From NCBI GenBank assembly GCA_010405405.1, contig MU004236.1, positions 1,804,070 through 1,868,069 on the forward strand: a stretch of 64,000 nucleotides of DNA, read 5' to 3'. The DNA comes from Microthyrium microscopicum. Taxonomy: Eukaryota; Ascomycota; Dothideomycetes; Microthyriales; Microthyriaceae. The notes below the pieces were generated by a model. The model made no database searches. It saw nothing but the letters and a program-made list of their open reading frames with translations, and was not told the origin of the DNA. Position numbers and translations under genes: made by a program. Numbering within the stretch: the first letter of the stretch is position 1; the number at the start of each line of letters is the position of its first letter. Shown here piece after piece: positions 34,967 to 46,599 of the stretch.

Positions 34967-36889
34967 ATGGCCGATATCGATATTGAGGCGGCGAACCGCC
35001 TCCGAGTGGCCATGGGCTTGAAGCCCATCGAAATGCCAGGCTCCGGCCCTACCTTCAAAGCGTCCAACGGCGCATCTGACGACGAAGATCCCGCAAGTAC
35101 AGTCGAAACGCGACAAGCGGCCGCGGGCGATAATTGGGATAAATATCTGAATGAGACTGAGTCAAAAAAGAAACGCCTGGCGCAAAAGGAGGCTATCAAA
35201 AAGGCCCGCGATGCCGCCATGCGCGATGCAAAGATGACTGGCAAAACCCTCGGTGCCGATGACGAGGAACAAGATACCTCCACTTGGCTTCGGCAGCAAA
35301 ACAAGCGGCAAAAGAAGATCGAAAAAGCGCGCAAGTTGGAAGCGGAACTGGCTGCTCGAGAGAAAATGGCTGAATACACTGAGAAAGATCTTGCAGGTGT
35401 CAAGGTTGCGCACGAAATCGGACAATTTGATGCTGGCTCAGAGCAGATTTTGACACTAAAAGATGCAATCATTGGGGAAGAAAGCGAAGATGACGAGCTG
35501 GAAAACATCGACATGCGGGCCTCCGAGCAACTGAAAGAGAAGCTCGAGCTCAAGAAGCGAAAACCGGTCTACGACCCAACTAATGAAGACGGCAGCGGAA
35601 ACATACTTGCGCATTACGACGAGGAGATTGATGGCAAGAAGCAAAACCAATTTACCCTTGACGGCTTTGGAAGCACGAAAGAGCATGCCACAGTGCAAGC
35701 GGAAAATGGCAGCAAGAATAAAGGTGTCGTCATAAGTCTTGATTTCCTCAAGGACGACATTCCAATCTCCGATTACGTGGAAGCTAGCGAGATCAAGATG
35801 AAGAAGCCAAAGAAAAAGAAGTCCAAGAGCTCCAAAAAAAAGACGAGAGATGACGATGACGAAATTATTCCCGCCGCCGACAATGCCATGGATTTAGACA
35901 CGAAAGCCGCACCAGCAAAGAAACGATCATATGATGAAGCCAACTTTGTGGATGACGATGACCTCCAAACGAGACTCGCACATCAACGACGTGAAGCACT
36001 GAAAAAGAAAAAGAGAATGCGGCCAGAAGATATGGCGAGACAAATGCGTGAAGAAGCGGAGAACGAAATGGAGGTCACAGTCGAGGATGACGAAGATGGG
36101 CCGGGATTAGTGCTCGATGAAACCTCCGAATTCGTTAACCATCTTGACGCCCCAGAGGATAGAGAGGAAGAGAATCAGACACGCGTTCGGCGTTCCAAAA
36201 GTGCAAAGCCTACGGATTCAGATAGCGACTCGGAAATGGAAGATGCCGCATCACCTGCCAAGGCCGAACAGACCGATGAGAATGCTTCCAAAGCCCCAGA
36301 AGAAGATGATAGAGTTGGTTTGGAAGAAGAGAGCAACTTATCACGCGGCTTGGGCTCGACAATCGCTTTACTACGACAGCGCAAACACCTTGCGTCCGCT
36401 GAAAACGATGATCTAGCGCAGAACTACCGCGGTTACGAAGAATTCCTCGGGAAGAAACGTGCTCGAGAAGATGACGCTGAACGTAAAGCACGACAGCAGC
36501 GTGAACACGATCGAGCAAGTGGCCACCTCGAGCGCATGTCAGTCCGAGACCGAGAAGAGTATGCTCGACAAAACAACACTCGTCGAGAACAGCAAGAGTC
36601 GCGAGCCATGTCCGATCTATACAACAAGGAGTATAAACCCAATGTAGAGCTGAAGTACACCGACGAGTTTGGCCGGTCCATGAACGCGAAAGAAGCATTC
36701 AAGCATCTCTCGCACCAGTTCCATGGCAAAGGCTCTGGCAAACAGAAACATGAGAAGCGACTGAAGAAGATTGAGGAAGAGAGGAAACGAGAATCGGCGA
36801 GTACTTTGGACAGCAGTCAACACGTTTCCAGTGCTGCCATGGGCAATAAAGCAAAGCGCAACCAACAGGCCGGCGTTCGACTGCAATGA
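34967..36889 (+). CDS. SNU66: U4/U6.U5 tri-snRNP protein Snu66/SART1
   Basis: Intronless 640-aa gene. The N-terminal SART-1 block (IEAANRLRVAMGLKPI) is diagnostic. Long Lys/Glu-rich coiled-coil and low-complexity segments follow, including the conserved pieces STWLRQQNKRQKK and VYDPTNEDGSGNILAHYDEE. The C-terminal segment RDEFGR-like YTDEFGRSMNAKEAFKHLSH plus the short basic motif HGKGSGKQKHEKR is the conserved end of the family. The protein is a core component of the spliceosomal tri-snRNP in the nucleus. It is convergent with the RCC1-repeat gene, with only ~170 bp between stops. The long antisense open frame at 34924-35553 is a shadow of this biased sequence. Confidence 0.93.
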   Translation: MADIDIEAANRLRVAMGLKPIEMPGSGPTFKASNGASDDEDPASTVETRQAAAGDNWDKYLNETESKKKRLAQKEAIKKARDAAMRDAKMTGKTLGADDEEQDTSTWLRQQNKRQKKIEKARKLEAELAAREKMAEYTEKDLAGVKVAHEIGQFDAGSEQILTLKDAIIGEESEDDELENIDMRASEQLKEKLELKKRKPVYDPTNEDGSGNILAHYDEEIDGKKQNQFTLDGFGSTKEHATVQAENGSKNKGVVISLDFLKDDIPISDYVEASEIKMKKPKKKKSKSSKKKTRDDDDEIIPAADNAMDLDTKAAPAKKRSYDEANFVDDDDLQTRLAHQRREALKKKKRMRPEDMARQMREEAENEMEVTVEDDEDGPGLVLDETSEFVNHLDAPEDREEENQTRVRRSKSAKPTDSDSDSEMEDAASPAKAEQTDENASKAPEEDDRVGLEEESNLSRGLGSTIALLRQRKHLASAENDDLAQNYRGYEEFLGKKRAREDDAERKARQQREHDRASGHLERMSVRDREEYARQNNTRREQQESRAMSDLYNKEYKPNVELKYTDEFGRSMNAKEAFKHLSHQFHGKGSGKQKHEKRLKKIEEERKRESASTLDSSQHVSSAAMGNKAKRNQQAGVRLQ

Positions 36890-37059
36890 ATGAATTCCAC
36901 AGCGGATGGTCAAGAGGTCTTGAAAGGTTCGTTGTCCTCCTCATTGTACAGAAGCTCCAGAATTAAACACAAATGCTTAGATTCACTTGTTCAACTATGC
37001 GCATAGGTGAAGTTGTGGATTTCTCTTTCATACTAATGTGAAGTTCAACACAGACGCAT

Positions 37060-38475
37060 TTATCTAACTATGAATGTTGTAAGGGGCCCACACATTACGC
37101 TTTTGGCCCGGAATTTGCTCAGCATCCAGTCGCTCATCTTAACAGGCGGTGGAGCGAATGACAGTTGTCTGTAATCATTTTCGCCAACCGAGTACAGCTC
37201 CCCTTCGTCAGTAAGGACCACGATGTGTGCCAATCCCAGTCCAAAATCAACGACTGTCACGTCCAACGGGAGCAAATTGACCGTATCCAGTTCATCCTCT
37301 ACCAGTTCTGACAGACGAAACTGAGATCCATCGTCTCTCGTGAGACCACTCATCTCTCCCCAAAGATACACATCTCCTCCCTCCCTACTTAAGGCACCAA
37401 ACAGGCATGTCTGTGCAACGATCTTTTTCATAGGAAGACCGTCCAAGTAATCAACAATATGTGGCTCTGACGCTCGTTTCTCCTCGGTAGGTATGCGTCC
37501 AAGGGCTTCTGGGCGTCGTGAATCGCCCCAGGTAAGTATGCGGCCAGACTCGGAAAGAAATGCGAATGCTGTTGAGCCTCCCACTAGGCTAGTGCCAGCA
37601 TCCTCAGTGATCTTTCTCGTGAGTACGGCCGCAACGTTGCCTTGGGTCCACCAGTCTTTGAAGCCTTGGAAGTTTGCGAATTGCAATATTTCCCATAACG
37701 TGTTTAGTTCCGGGGTCCGAGTCTCAAGAATGATGGCTATTTGATCGTTTCCTGCGACCGCGATGTGGCATTGCTAATGTTTCCATGGCTCGAGTGACGA
37801 TCAAGTGCGGTAATCAAAAGAAACTGTGTCTCTGAGAATACTAGAAGCTTTCCATCGCCATCTGTGGCTCCCAGAAGTGCTTGGTCTGTTCCAAAGAGAG
37901 ATGATAGAGGTCTTTTCCAGGCGAGGTTCGTTTCCTCGCCGATGAGCACCTTGCTGGGCTGTCCCTCTGATGAGAGACCGTAATACAAGACCTCAGAGTC
38001 GTATCTGACTAGTTTCAATTCAGTATTGGTCAAATGGAATGAGATGCAAAATGGAAGACTAGCGAATTGGCTTTGAGCACTCTACTTGACAGCTGTCTGG
38101 TGACAAATATGTGAGCCATGCAGGAGATGCTCCCGTCGAATGCGATGTCTGCTATACCTCTTCTTGAAGAGTGGGCACTTTAGGAGTATTCCTGCGAAAG
38201 ACTCACTTATCCTGACGCCAGAAAGTCGAACTCGATGAGAGCATCGCAGTGCCTGATTTCAGTTACTTACTAACTGTATATGCCCACTTTTGAAGCAAGA
38301 TTCGCAACTCTAGCGCATCCGACAACGTTACCACTGTAGGTTGACCCGAAATGCTCGTCTCTGGGTCATCTCCAGACGGCGTTACCTCGCCAGTGATTTG
38401 CCCGTGGAGATTGAACCCGCAGCCCACTAAGCAAAGGCGTGAAGCTGGTGGTTGAACTGAGATCTCGAGGTCCAT
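37060..38475 (-). CDS. RCC1-repeat beta-propeller protein
   Basis: Three exons: 38475-38271, 38008-37842 and 37773-37060, summing to 362 codons (361 aa). Repeat signatures include the opening VGCGFNLHGQI, LYYGLSSEG, ILTWGDSRRPEALGR and DVYLWGEMSG. It ends LAHIVVLTDEGELYSVGENDYRQLSF. These are RCC1-type blades, of which about five to seven would be expected; the length is near that of yeast Ats1-type proteins. RCC1-like proteins act as exchange factors or scaffolds; no role can be assigned here. The second junction (donor GTATTC after 37842) is weak but gives the repeat sequence CHIAVAGNDQIAIIL in frame. An alternative reading through it stops at once. Confidence 0.8.
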
Positions 38476-38748
38476 GGTGGGGTGTTTTGGAATTGAGAAT
38501 GGATGGAAATGAAATTGCAACCTCGACCAAAACTAACAAGTCCTCGACATCTTGGATGCCCGAGGATTAGGATGGTATTTGTCTTCAGAGCCCATGACGC
38601 TCCAGGGCGGTTGCCTTTGTAGAGCAATCAGGTAGTCCATCGCTCTTCCCGCTGCTCCATGACGGGCAGTTTATCCAACTGCAAAACCCATTCCCGTCAA
38701 GACTGGCTCCCGAGATATTGAATACAACCAATCGAAACTGCCAATTAA

Positions 38749-39153
38749 GAAATTGAACATTGCACCTCCTGTCGACTAGCTACTGGCTCTATCAATCAGG
38801 CATGGCTCGTGTGCCCCAAGAACTGAGTGTCATGGCAATTGGTTTCAAGAACCGGACTAGTCCATCAGCCCAGAGTATCAGAATACAAGCAATTCAGCAC
38901 CTCAGACGTCGTCGAACCCTCCCAAGATATGCTGGAGAAAACATATCTATCGCATTTTGTCCCATCGACGGATGTGCACCGCGGTTTCTGTGGAAAATGT
39001 GGATCATCGCTTACATATTGCTATACTGGATCAAAACCCGGATGGTCATTGTTAGAGCGCAACTTCAATGTCTCTCTTGGTACAATGGGTCGAGGCTGTT
39101 CGGAAGCCGTACAGCCTGAACGACATGGTTGGTGGACTGATGGAATTGGCTAA
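38749..39153 (+). pseudogene. Decayed GFA-family (glutathione-dependent formaldehyde-activating-like) zinc protein
   Basis: One frame carries HCTSCRLATGSINQAW, then a TGA at 38824-38826, then VSWQLVS, a central region and RGFCGKCGSSLTY near 38985. The paired C-x2-C motifs and their spacing are typical of GFA proteins that bind zinc. Upstream the same frame is closed by TAA at 38746-38748 and TGA at 38719-38721, and no N-terminal GSCHCG-type segment is found. The open part from 38827 (108 codons) lacks an ATG at its start. Both in-gene stops are consistent with C-to-T change (CGA to TGA, CAA to TAA). It is most likely a pseudogene; a short spliced remnant cannot be excluded. Confidence 0.65.
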
Positions 39154-42100
39154 ATCAAGTCAATGTTTCGCCCCGGCTACAATGAGAGCACTGGTAGTGC
39201 TGAAATTATAGGTAGTTATGCACGCTACAGGTTCTTTCAGTTCTGTCATGACCAATGAAGGAATTTGAGCGATGTTGCCATGAAAGTGTTGTAATGTCTG
39301 CTTCGATCTATCTCCCAAGTCCCTGATGATTAGTACATTCCAGTCCATAAATGCTTCCACGAGAGCAATCTTTTGAAATAGATGTTCCCTGAGTAGTTTG
39401 AAAAATCAATCAAGATGATGCCAAGCTCAAGTATCATTCCCAATATTGATCAATGATAAAATCTACAAAGAAGTAAGACTAAGCAAGTTTCTATCTTTAG
39501 CACCACCAAACTCCCGAGTCCCAACCCACTGATCAACCTGTCGTGCCTGTCATGCCGCAACGCAAAACCAAGATCCCACGCCACAGCCAAGGGCGAGACC
39601 TGAAAAGGCAAAAAGTCACGGTACTTACCACAAATATCTCCACGCTTCGCAGAACACACCAAACTCGAAAACGCCTCCAAGATGCGCCGTCAAGATCGAG
39701 TAAAACGCCCGCCAACGCCACATAATGCCCAAAGAAGAAGGTCCTAGCAACCATGCGTCGGTGTGCGCGATGCAGGCAAGGAAGGAAATATATGGATTAG
39801 ATCTTTGTACATACATCGACATCTAGATGCTAAATGGTGGGATAAGGAAGTCAGGCCGAAGGCGAACAGAGCACGTTGGTATTGGACTTGAGTGTAACGT
39901 GGAAGTCTTGGAAGGTCTTGGTATTAAGAAGAAATACTACCGCGGATGTGATATTGTTGGCAAGGCTGGCGCAGGTACGAGATTGTATCACTCGGGGAAG
40001 CGGATCGAGAGCCGGTGTTGTTGGAGTGGCAGCTGAGATATGGTTCGATTTGATTCGAGAAGTTGTTGTTGTTCCTGTTATTCTCTTTTCCTCTTGGTTA
40101 AACATTGAAGGAAAAAGAGTGAACATCATCATTCACAAATCACTACAAACCCTTCTTTCTTGATAAGACAGGAACAGTATTCTACAAGTTCCAAATCTTG
40201 ATTCTCCTTAAGAGAATTGGGATTGAAATATCGATCAAACCAACCAAACCACACAATCTCATCAATTACCATCGGAAACTTATAATCTCAAAGGATTCAC
40301 CAATTATCGGCATAAGATTGGCGATCGACGGCGCAGGCCCGGCTTGTTCACGGGACGGGTAGATCACTAGATTTTCGAGATCCCCTTTTTGTACCGATAT
40401 GTGTCAATTCGTTATACATCAGAAAGTCCATATGCGAACCCCACAAAAGGAACAGAAAAAAGGAACGATGTATGCATCATTGGACTACGGTAACTGACAT
40501 TTACGGCTCATGGGGGCGGGTAGGAGGTGGCGTGGCTGGCTGGCTGTTAGATCGAGAAATTGATGGCGGCCAGAACTTGCGCATGAATTGTGCAGGTTGG
40601 GCGGATAGAGAAACGGATGCACTCTCAGCCTTACGGCAGGTTGTGAGCGAGAAGAGGGAATTGAGCACTGAATGTGGAATAATTTAGCGATTCTTGTGCA
40701 GCTCAATCGCGATGCGAAAAGAGTTATTGAGCATGAGGTGCGTTTTGACGCCATTAGGTACAGCAACATTGTCTCAACTCTCAAATCTCTTGTAACCTCA
40801 ACACCAGATTTCATATCGCGTATTACGATATACTCAATGCAAAAAAGAGATAAGCAATGGGCGCAACAATAATACGATGAGATCTACAACAAACATGCTC
40901 GAGCGGGACTTTGCCCCAACCTTTTGAGCAATTTCATGATAGACGCATCAAAGTCTAAAGAGAGAATTTGAGATATTCTGACAAGCGTTAACAGTCAAAG
41001 CAAGGCAGTTGGGCTGACTACTTGAAAAGAGCCGCTTGAGCTACGTGATGATCGTCGCTATGAGCAATGGTTTCAAGTCATCAAAAGCGCAATCTACAGC
41101 TCGGAAGGCACTCCGACAGCAGTTTCACCAGACATCAAAAGTGACGGAATTTTTAAACACCAATGTAGGCTCCGGGCGCTAGCCTGCTAGTTCGATCAAC
41201 TGGAGGAGAATTTTGACATCTAGACATCTAAAGGCTGAACGGGGAAGCTCGCTGCTCGCTATTCATGACATGGCGAGGCTGAAATGATGTGCCGGGAATG
41301 AGATCTGGATCTGATATATCGGGTTTAAACTCGCCCACAAGTTACAACCACGTACTTCTCCACATTCTCTTTGCGAGTCACAACCTACAAAGAGACAGTG
41401 GGGAAACGTGTGCAAAAAGACTAGTCCGCGGAACATGGGTAGGCCATGAAGTGTATCGTGAGAATAAAAAAAATGCTTCCAGATGTGCGGGTTCTACATG
41501 GATTAAATGTTTTATGCATTGTGAATGACTACGATGCCAGTCGCGCTGGGGCCAGGCCAAGATCAGGCCAAAATTAGTATGGGGGATCGCCCACGATTAA
41601 AGTATCTCAAAGTGGCGAAGGGGGACTATCGCAGGAGTCGGATCCGAGTGCGAAAGGAAGTGAGGAAGTGACTGGATAGGAATGTAGCAAATTGTTTCGT
41701 GGGAGGTTGAGATATGTGCGCTTTGGACATATCTTGGCAATTTAGAACACGAAGTTGAGATACTTGTATATCTTTAGATTGATTGGGCATAAGATACTGT
41801 AGGATACGGAGGTACCGATGTAGTCAAGATGTTAAACAATATCTCGATAGAATAGGTTTGCGAGTATTAGTAGAATGTGAGATATAAAAGTGTATTTAAC
41901 GAAGATTTCTTGCAAGTCAGGCTTGAAAACTGACTCTGTAGAGCTGACAATTTGATTGAGAAATAGAATATATAATAACAAAAATACTCTGGTAGATTCA
42001 TGAATTGTTTAATCCAAAGCACAGGTACCGAAAAATATTGGCGGTACCCCCAACCCATCGTCACATTCTGTCTCCATCGAGTACACAGAAAAGAACTTGA

Positions 42101-43900
42101 TTATGATGGATCATAGAAAGTATGTCCTTATAGTGCGGTGGGAGACATCGCACTCGATCTTGTCATAGCGAATCAATATCAAAATGCGCCAAAGAAACGT
42201 TGGAAGCCCACGTGAGACAAGAATAGCAGGCGTTATCGAAGACTAGCAGGATTGGCAGGCACGCAGGGCAAAACAACACTGAACAGGCAGGGGCGTTGGG
42301 GGAAGACTGTGAGAGTGAGACTGCAAGTGGAAGTGGAAGTCGCGCCCTGCCCTGGTCACAGCTGCAGCGTGGGGAAGTCGCGATAAGAGCCCACAGGCCC
42401 ACGTTGTCCAAAAATCTACCAGATCACCCAACTCCATCTCTCTCCTGTAACATCAAAGATGCTGCTGTATAACCAACCCACCCGCACAGCGCACAAGAAA
42501 GCCTCGATGGCCAATTGCAAGTTTGATATTGGCCTTCAAGATTTATTCAAACCACATTCGATGGTAGGAATATAGCATCGAGTGGTTGATAAGGCATTAT
42601 GCGAAGCTGAATATATCAAGGTCACTTATTCAGCATTTCTGCATTTGAAAAAGTAACGCACTTTCTAACAATGGTAATAGTATTCAGTAAATGGTATAAT
42701 CCATGTGTCAGTCCCGCTGCCCTAAATCGCCCGGAATGTGTCATTCCAATTACTTGCATCCCACGCCTCCCAAACAGGGCCAGCGAACCTCAGGAAGCAC
42801 AGCAGCTGTTGAAAGCCCAACTCCAACTTCAGCTATTCTCCAGCCAAACAACAGGTATCACAAGAATACAAGTCGTAAGCACTTCTTATGTTTCTTCTTT
42901 CTCCATGATATTCAAGTCTGTATCGAATAGGGCCGACAAGCGAACTGCAACAGGGCCCAGGCTACCTAGTCTGTTATGCTCACCAAGCCACAGCCGGTGA
43001 TGCCGTTGGCGTGCAGTTGACTTTACTCGGATTCTCATTGGCCAGCAAGTTTAGGACCCCCATTGCTTAAACCTCTTGTTGCACCTGGTTCCCTTAGCTG
43101 TCACCTGCTGGGCCCTGCCCCCCTTCATATCCCTAACTTGAGTAACTTCCCACGGCTTTATCGCTGTGCCTGGTTATATTTCACGATGTTTCTGCCTCCA
43201 TGAATGATGACAGTGCAACCCATATCAAAAACGTTATCTTGGCAATCTGTCGATGCGGGCGCCTTGGCATTTGATCCAGTAGCAACTCGCCTTCTGTCCA
43301 CCATATCGTGAACTTGCTGTATCGGTGAAACAATGCCTATCTGCTCTATCAATGCTCGAGGTCCACTCGAACAAGACTTTGTGACCGGGCGGATTTGGTT
43401 GTGCTTGGGAGCTATGATGTATTCCCCGGCTTATGATAGAGTCTTTTGGACAAACGTGAACTCAACGATCCCCTGCCATCCCGCACACATCGTTGTACTT
43501 GTTGGGGTTGAGCAGGACGTGGGTTGTCAAAACTGTACTTACTACCGTGCCTACAACGCTTTTCCCACTGTTCTTTTTCCACTCTCACGCATTCGCTCGG
43601 CGTTCATTGCAGACCAGGAACCGCCAGGTACATTTTGATATTCCAAGCTTTTTTGCTTATCCTAGTTCGACGCCACCCTGTCCAACAGAGCTTGTTCAGG
43701 TTCTGGTCTGGAGTCTGGCCCCCTTTGACACTTGCCCAGCTGCATTTGTGTCCTTTTTTCCAATCTTGTTCGAGAACCGCCGCGTTTATCCCCAATTATC
43801 CTCAAATTCATATCATCCCTTCACTATCCCTTACAAACCACGATTCCGCGTTGTGGATTAAGCTGCAAACTAGCACCATACCTGCACCAACGCGCTCACA
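39154..43900. other. Gene-poor region
   Basis: About 4.7 kb with only short, unrecognisable open frames on both strands. Sequence from ~43480 to 43880 is markedly pyrimidine-rich, like a fungal promoter or leader, and is then abruptly cut by the transposon island. No RNA gene was recognised. An unannotated non-coding RNA or heavily spliced gene cannot be excluded. Confidence 0.45.
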
Positions 43901-43904
43901 CTTA

Positions 43905-43931
43905 CCGTAAGAAAGTAGTGAAATAAGTAAT
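43905..43931 (+). repeat. Left terminal inverted repeat of outer element
   Basis: 27 bp beginning CCGTAAGAAA. It pairs with the right TIR with three mismatches, each a C/T or G/A transition. Immediately outside, CTTA on the left and TAAG on the right extend the inverted symmetry by four bases. Confidence 0.8.
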
Positions 43932-45251
43932 ATAAAGACTACTTAAGCCTTATAATTTTAGGTAGCGTTATAAGGGGCATTAAAAATATAGGGCTAGTAA
44001 AATAGGTAGTATCTATTTTTAATGCCCCTTTAGTATCTAGATATTATTACTAAGTAAGCTATTTTATCGTTTTTAAAGCTAATCTAAACTAATTTAAGTA
44101 GAATATTATTATTATAATAGTAGGAGTAGATTTTATAATTAGGCTAAAGCTATAGAAAGATATTTATATATAGATTTTATAGTAGAATTCTATATTATTC
44201 TTTATACTAATTAATATCCTTAAAACCTAATTCTTTTAACTCTAAATTAATTAAATATTAGGAATTTAACTATTACTATACTAAAAGTACTAAAGAAAGC
44301 ATACTAAGACTATTAGCCTTTTACTAAATTAGACCTAAATATTATAAGATTAAACTTTAATTAACCTTCTAGGGCTAAATTATATACTAAAAAGTATAAA
44401 TTACTTTTATTAAGGAAATAGTATACTAAATAGGCTAAAATAAAGTCCTAAAATTATTCTTTTATTAAATACTAACTAGAAATAGTTAAGTAAATAATAT
44501 AATAATATATTCTACTTAAATAGGGTAAATAATAGTATAAACTATCTAATAGTATAAAATAGAGTAAATATCTTAATACTTATTATTAATAGCGTTCTAT
44601 AAGATATAGTAATACTACTAAATTCTTTACTAAATCTTATTTAATAGTATTAAGATAATAGAATTAGTAAGTAGCTTTATAGATTACTAATAATTAAGCT
44701 TATTAAGTTTTTAACCCTAAAAAGTACCTTAAGCACTATTTTAGGCTTAAAGATACTATTTATATTTAGTATTATAAATAAAGAAAATAAAAAAAGTTTA
44801 TTAGTACTTATTAATTACTTTATTATATAAATAACGTATAGTAGTATATTTATACTACTAAGATTACTTATAGTAAGTTTCTAAAAGAGTATAAATTAAT
44901 AAAGGGCTAGCTTTAAAGATTCTTATATTACTAAAGGATTAGTTAAAGAAAGGCTACTTATATTACTTAAGAATTATTATTATTATAAGTAGAATAGTAC
45001 TAAGAATTTATTACTTATATAAAGCTTACTATCTATAGAGCTATTAGACTTACTAGTAGTAAAAGAAGAAATATTAATAGTATCTTAGATAAAGAATTAG
45101 AAGTAATAATATAGCTCTATTAAATAGTTAATATAGATAAGATACTAATACCTTTTTATAACTTTAGTAGTTATACTTTAGTAGATATAGGCTTTAAGAC
45201 TATTACTATTTATACTTATAAAGATAAAGATAAGAAGTATTAGATAATAAT

Positions 45252-45256
45252 AATTC
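45252..45256. repeat. Target site duplication, left copy (AATTC)
   Basis: Identical to 54025-54029 and directly abuts the left LTR. Together they fix the Gypsy insertion site inside the outer element. Confidence 0.8.
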
Positions 45257-45574
45257 TATCACGGACCCCTACAGACTCGCTATAGAAGTATAGGCATCCT
45301 ACTACCTCCTTATTCTCTCTACTCTTATAGTACGCTATAAGAAGACTCTTTGCTAACGAATTGCTAAGTTAACGTAGATAGTGCCTACTCTCTACTATAA
45401 TAGGATAAAGCTAAATAGAGCTAAGAATAAAAAGAAGAGGTAGTCTTATTAAAGAGGAAATAGAGAGGAGTATAAGTAAAGAAGTAGACTTAATCTCTAG
45501 AGAGATTAAGTATTAGTCTTATCTTAATACTAGTTCTTAGAATCTATTTCCCTTACTTTAAACTATCTTTTATA
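45257..45574 (+). repeat. Left LTR (318 bp)
   Basis: Starts TATCACGGACCCC, interpretable as TGTCACGGACCCC with TG changed to TA. Ends TTTTATA, interpretable as a CA end changed to TA. Same length as the right LTR and alignable throughout; the differences are mostly transitions. Confidence 0.85.
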
Positions 45575-46599
45575 ATTCTAATACTTCTTAACGTACTATA
45601 TAGTAGTAAGCTTAATAGATTCTTATAATAACGAAAGGTATAAGAAACTCTAATAGAGGCTAAAATAGAGGTAAAGATAAAGATAAAGACCTAGATAATA
45701 ACTTAGATAATAACTTAGATAATAACTTAAGTTAATATAATAGCTTACTACTACTAATAGACCTAGAAGCTACTTTAGCTATCCTTTATATAGTAATAGC
45801 TTAAATTAATAAATAAGAATAGGTATACGTAGCTAAGACGTAATAGCTTTATAATAAGATTATAGCCTTATTGTAGGCCTCCTAATAGAATCCTTTTCCT
45901 CCTTCTTAACTAAGAGAACTAAAACCTACTAACCTTATGGTCCTTTAATATAAGACTTAATAAGAACTTATTAACTAAACCGTAAGAGTAGAAAACGCTT
46001 TCTATTTAGTACTCTCTTAATTTACTATATAAGAAAGCTATATTAAATAAGTTAGTTAGTTTATAAGTCCTAACCTATAAACTTAATAGAACCTAAAGAA
46101 GAAGAAAATTAAGCTACTAATTTAGACTTAGGAGAAGTTTATAGAATAGTTCTAATATTAATATGCTTATTTTATTATAGCTAAACTTTTAGTTACTAAG
46201 AAACTTAAAGAAGCTAAGTAGCGTTCTACCTAGACTCTTATAAAGTTTAATGCCTACTTAGACTTACTAAAGACCTAACTTAGTATTAATATAATTTATA
46301 AAGAAGATAAATAATACTTAAAATTCCTTATTAAGCTAACCCTAAAACTATAGAAATAAATTAAATTAATAGAGTATATTCTAATTACTAAATTAGACAT
46401 AGTTAATACTACTAAACGCTTTTAGTAAATTACTTATAAGCGCTTATAAGAAGACTTATTAAGTAACGTTAATCCTTAACCCTTATAATTAAATTATAAT
46501 CTATAAGGTAGCTAAGATAAATAATAGGAACGTAAAAGTTGCGTAGAGTATATACTATTAACTTACCTACTAGTAAGTATAAAGCCTAGAAAAGATAGT

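Noticed and set aside
34924-35553. 209-codon open frame antisense to Snu66
   Set aside because: Its Ser/Phe/Cys-rich composition is the expected mirror of Lys/Glu/Asp-rich codons on the coding strand, and it lies wholly inside a confident gene.
43333-43926. Overlapping plus-strand open frames just left of the transposon
   Set aside because: Pyrimidine-rich promoter-like DNA with three overlapping frames and no protein character.
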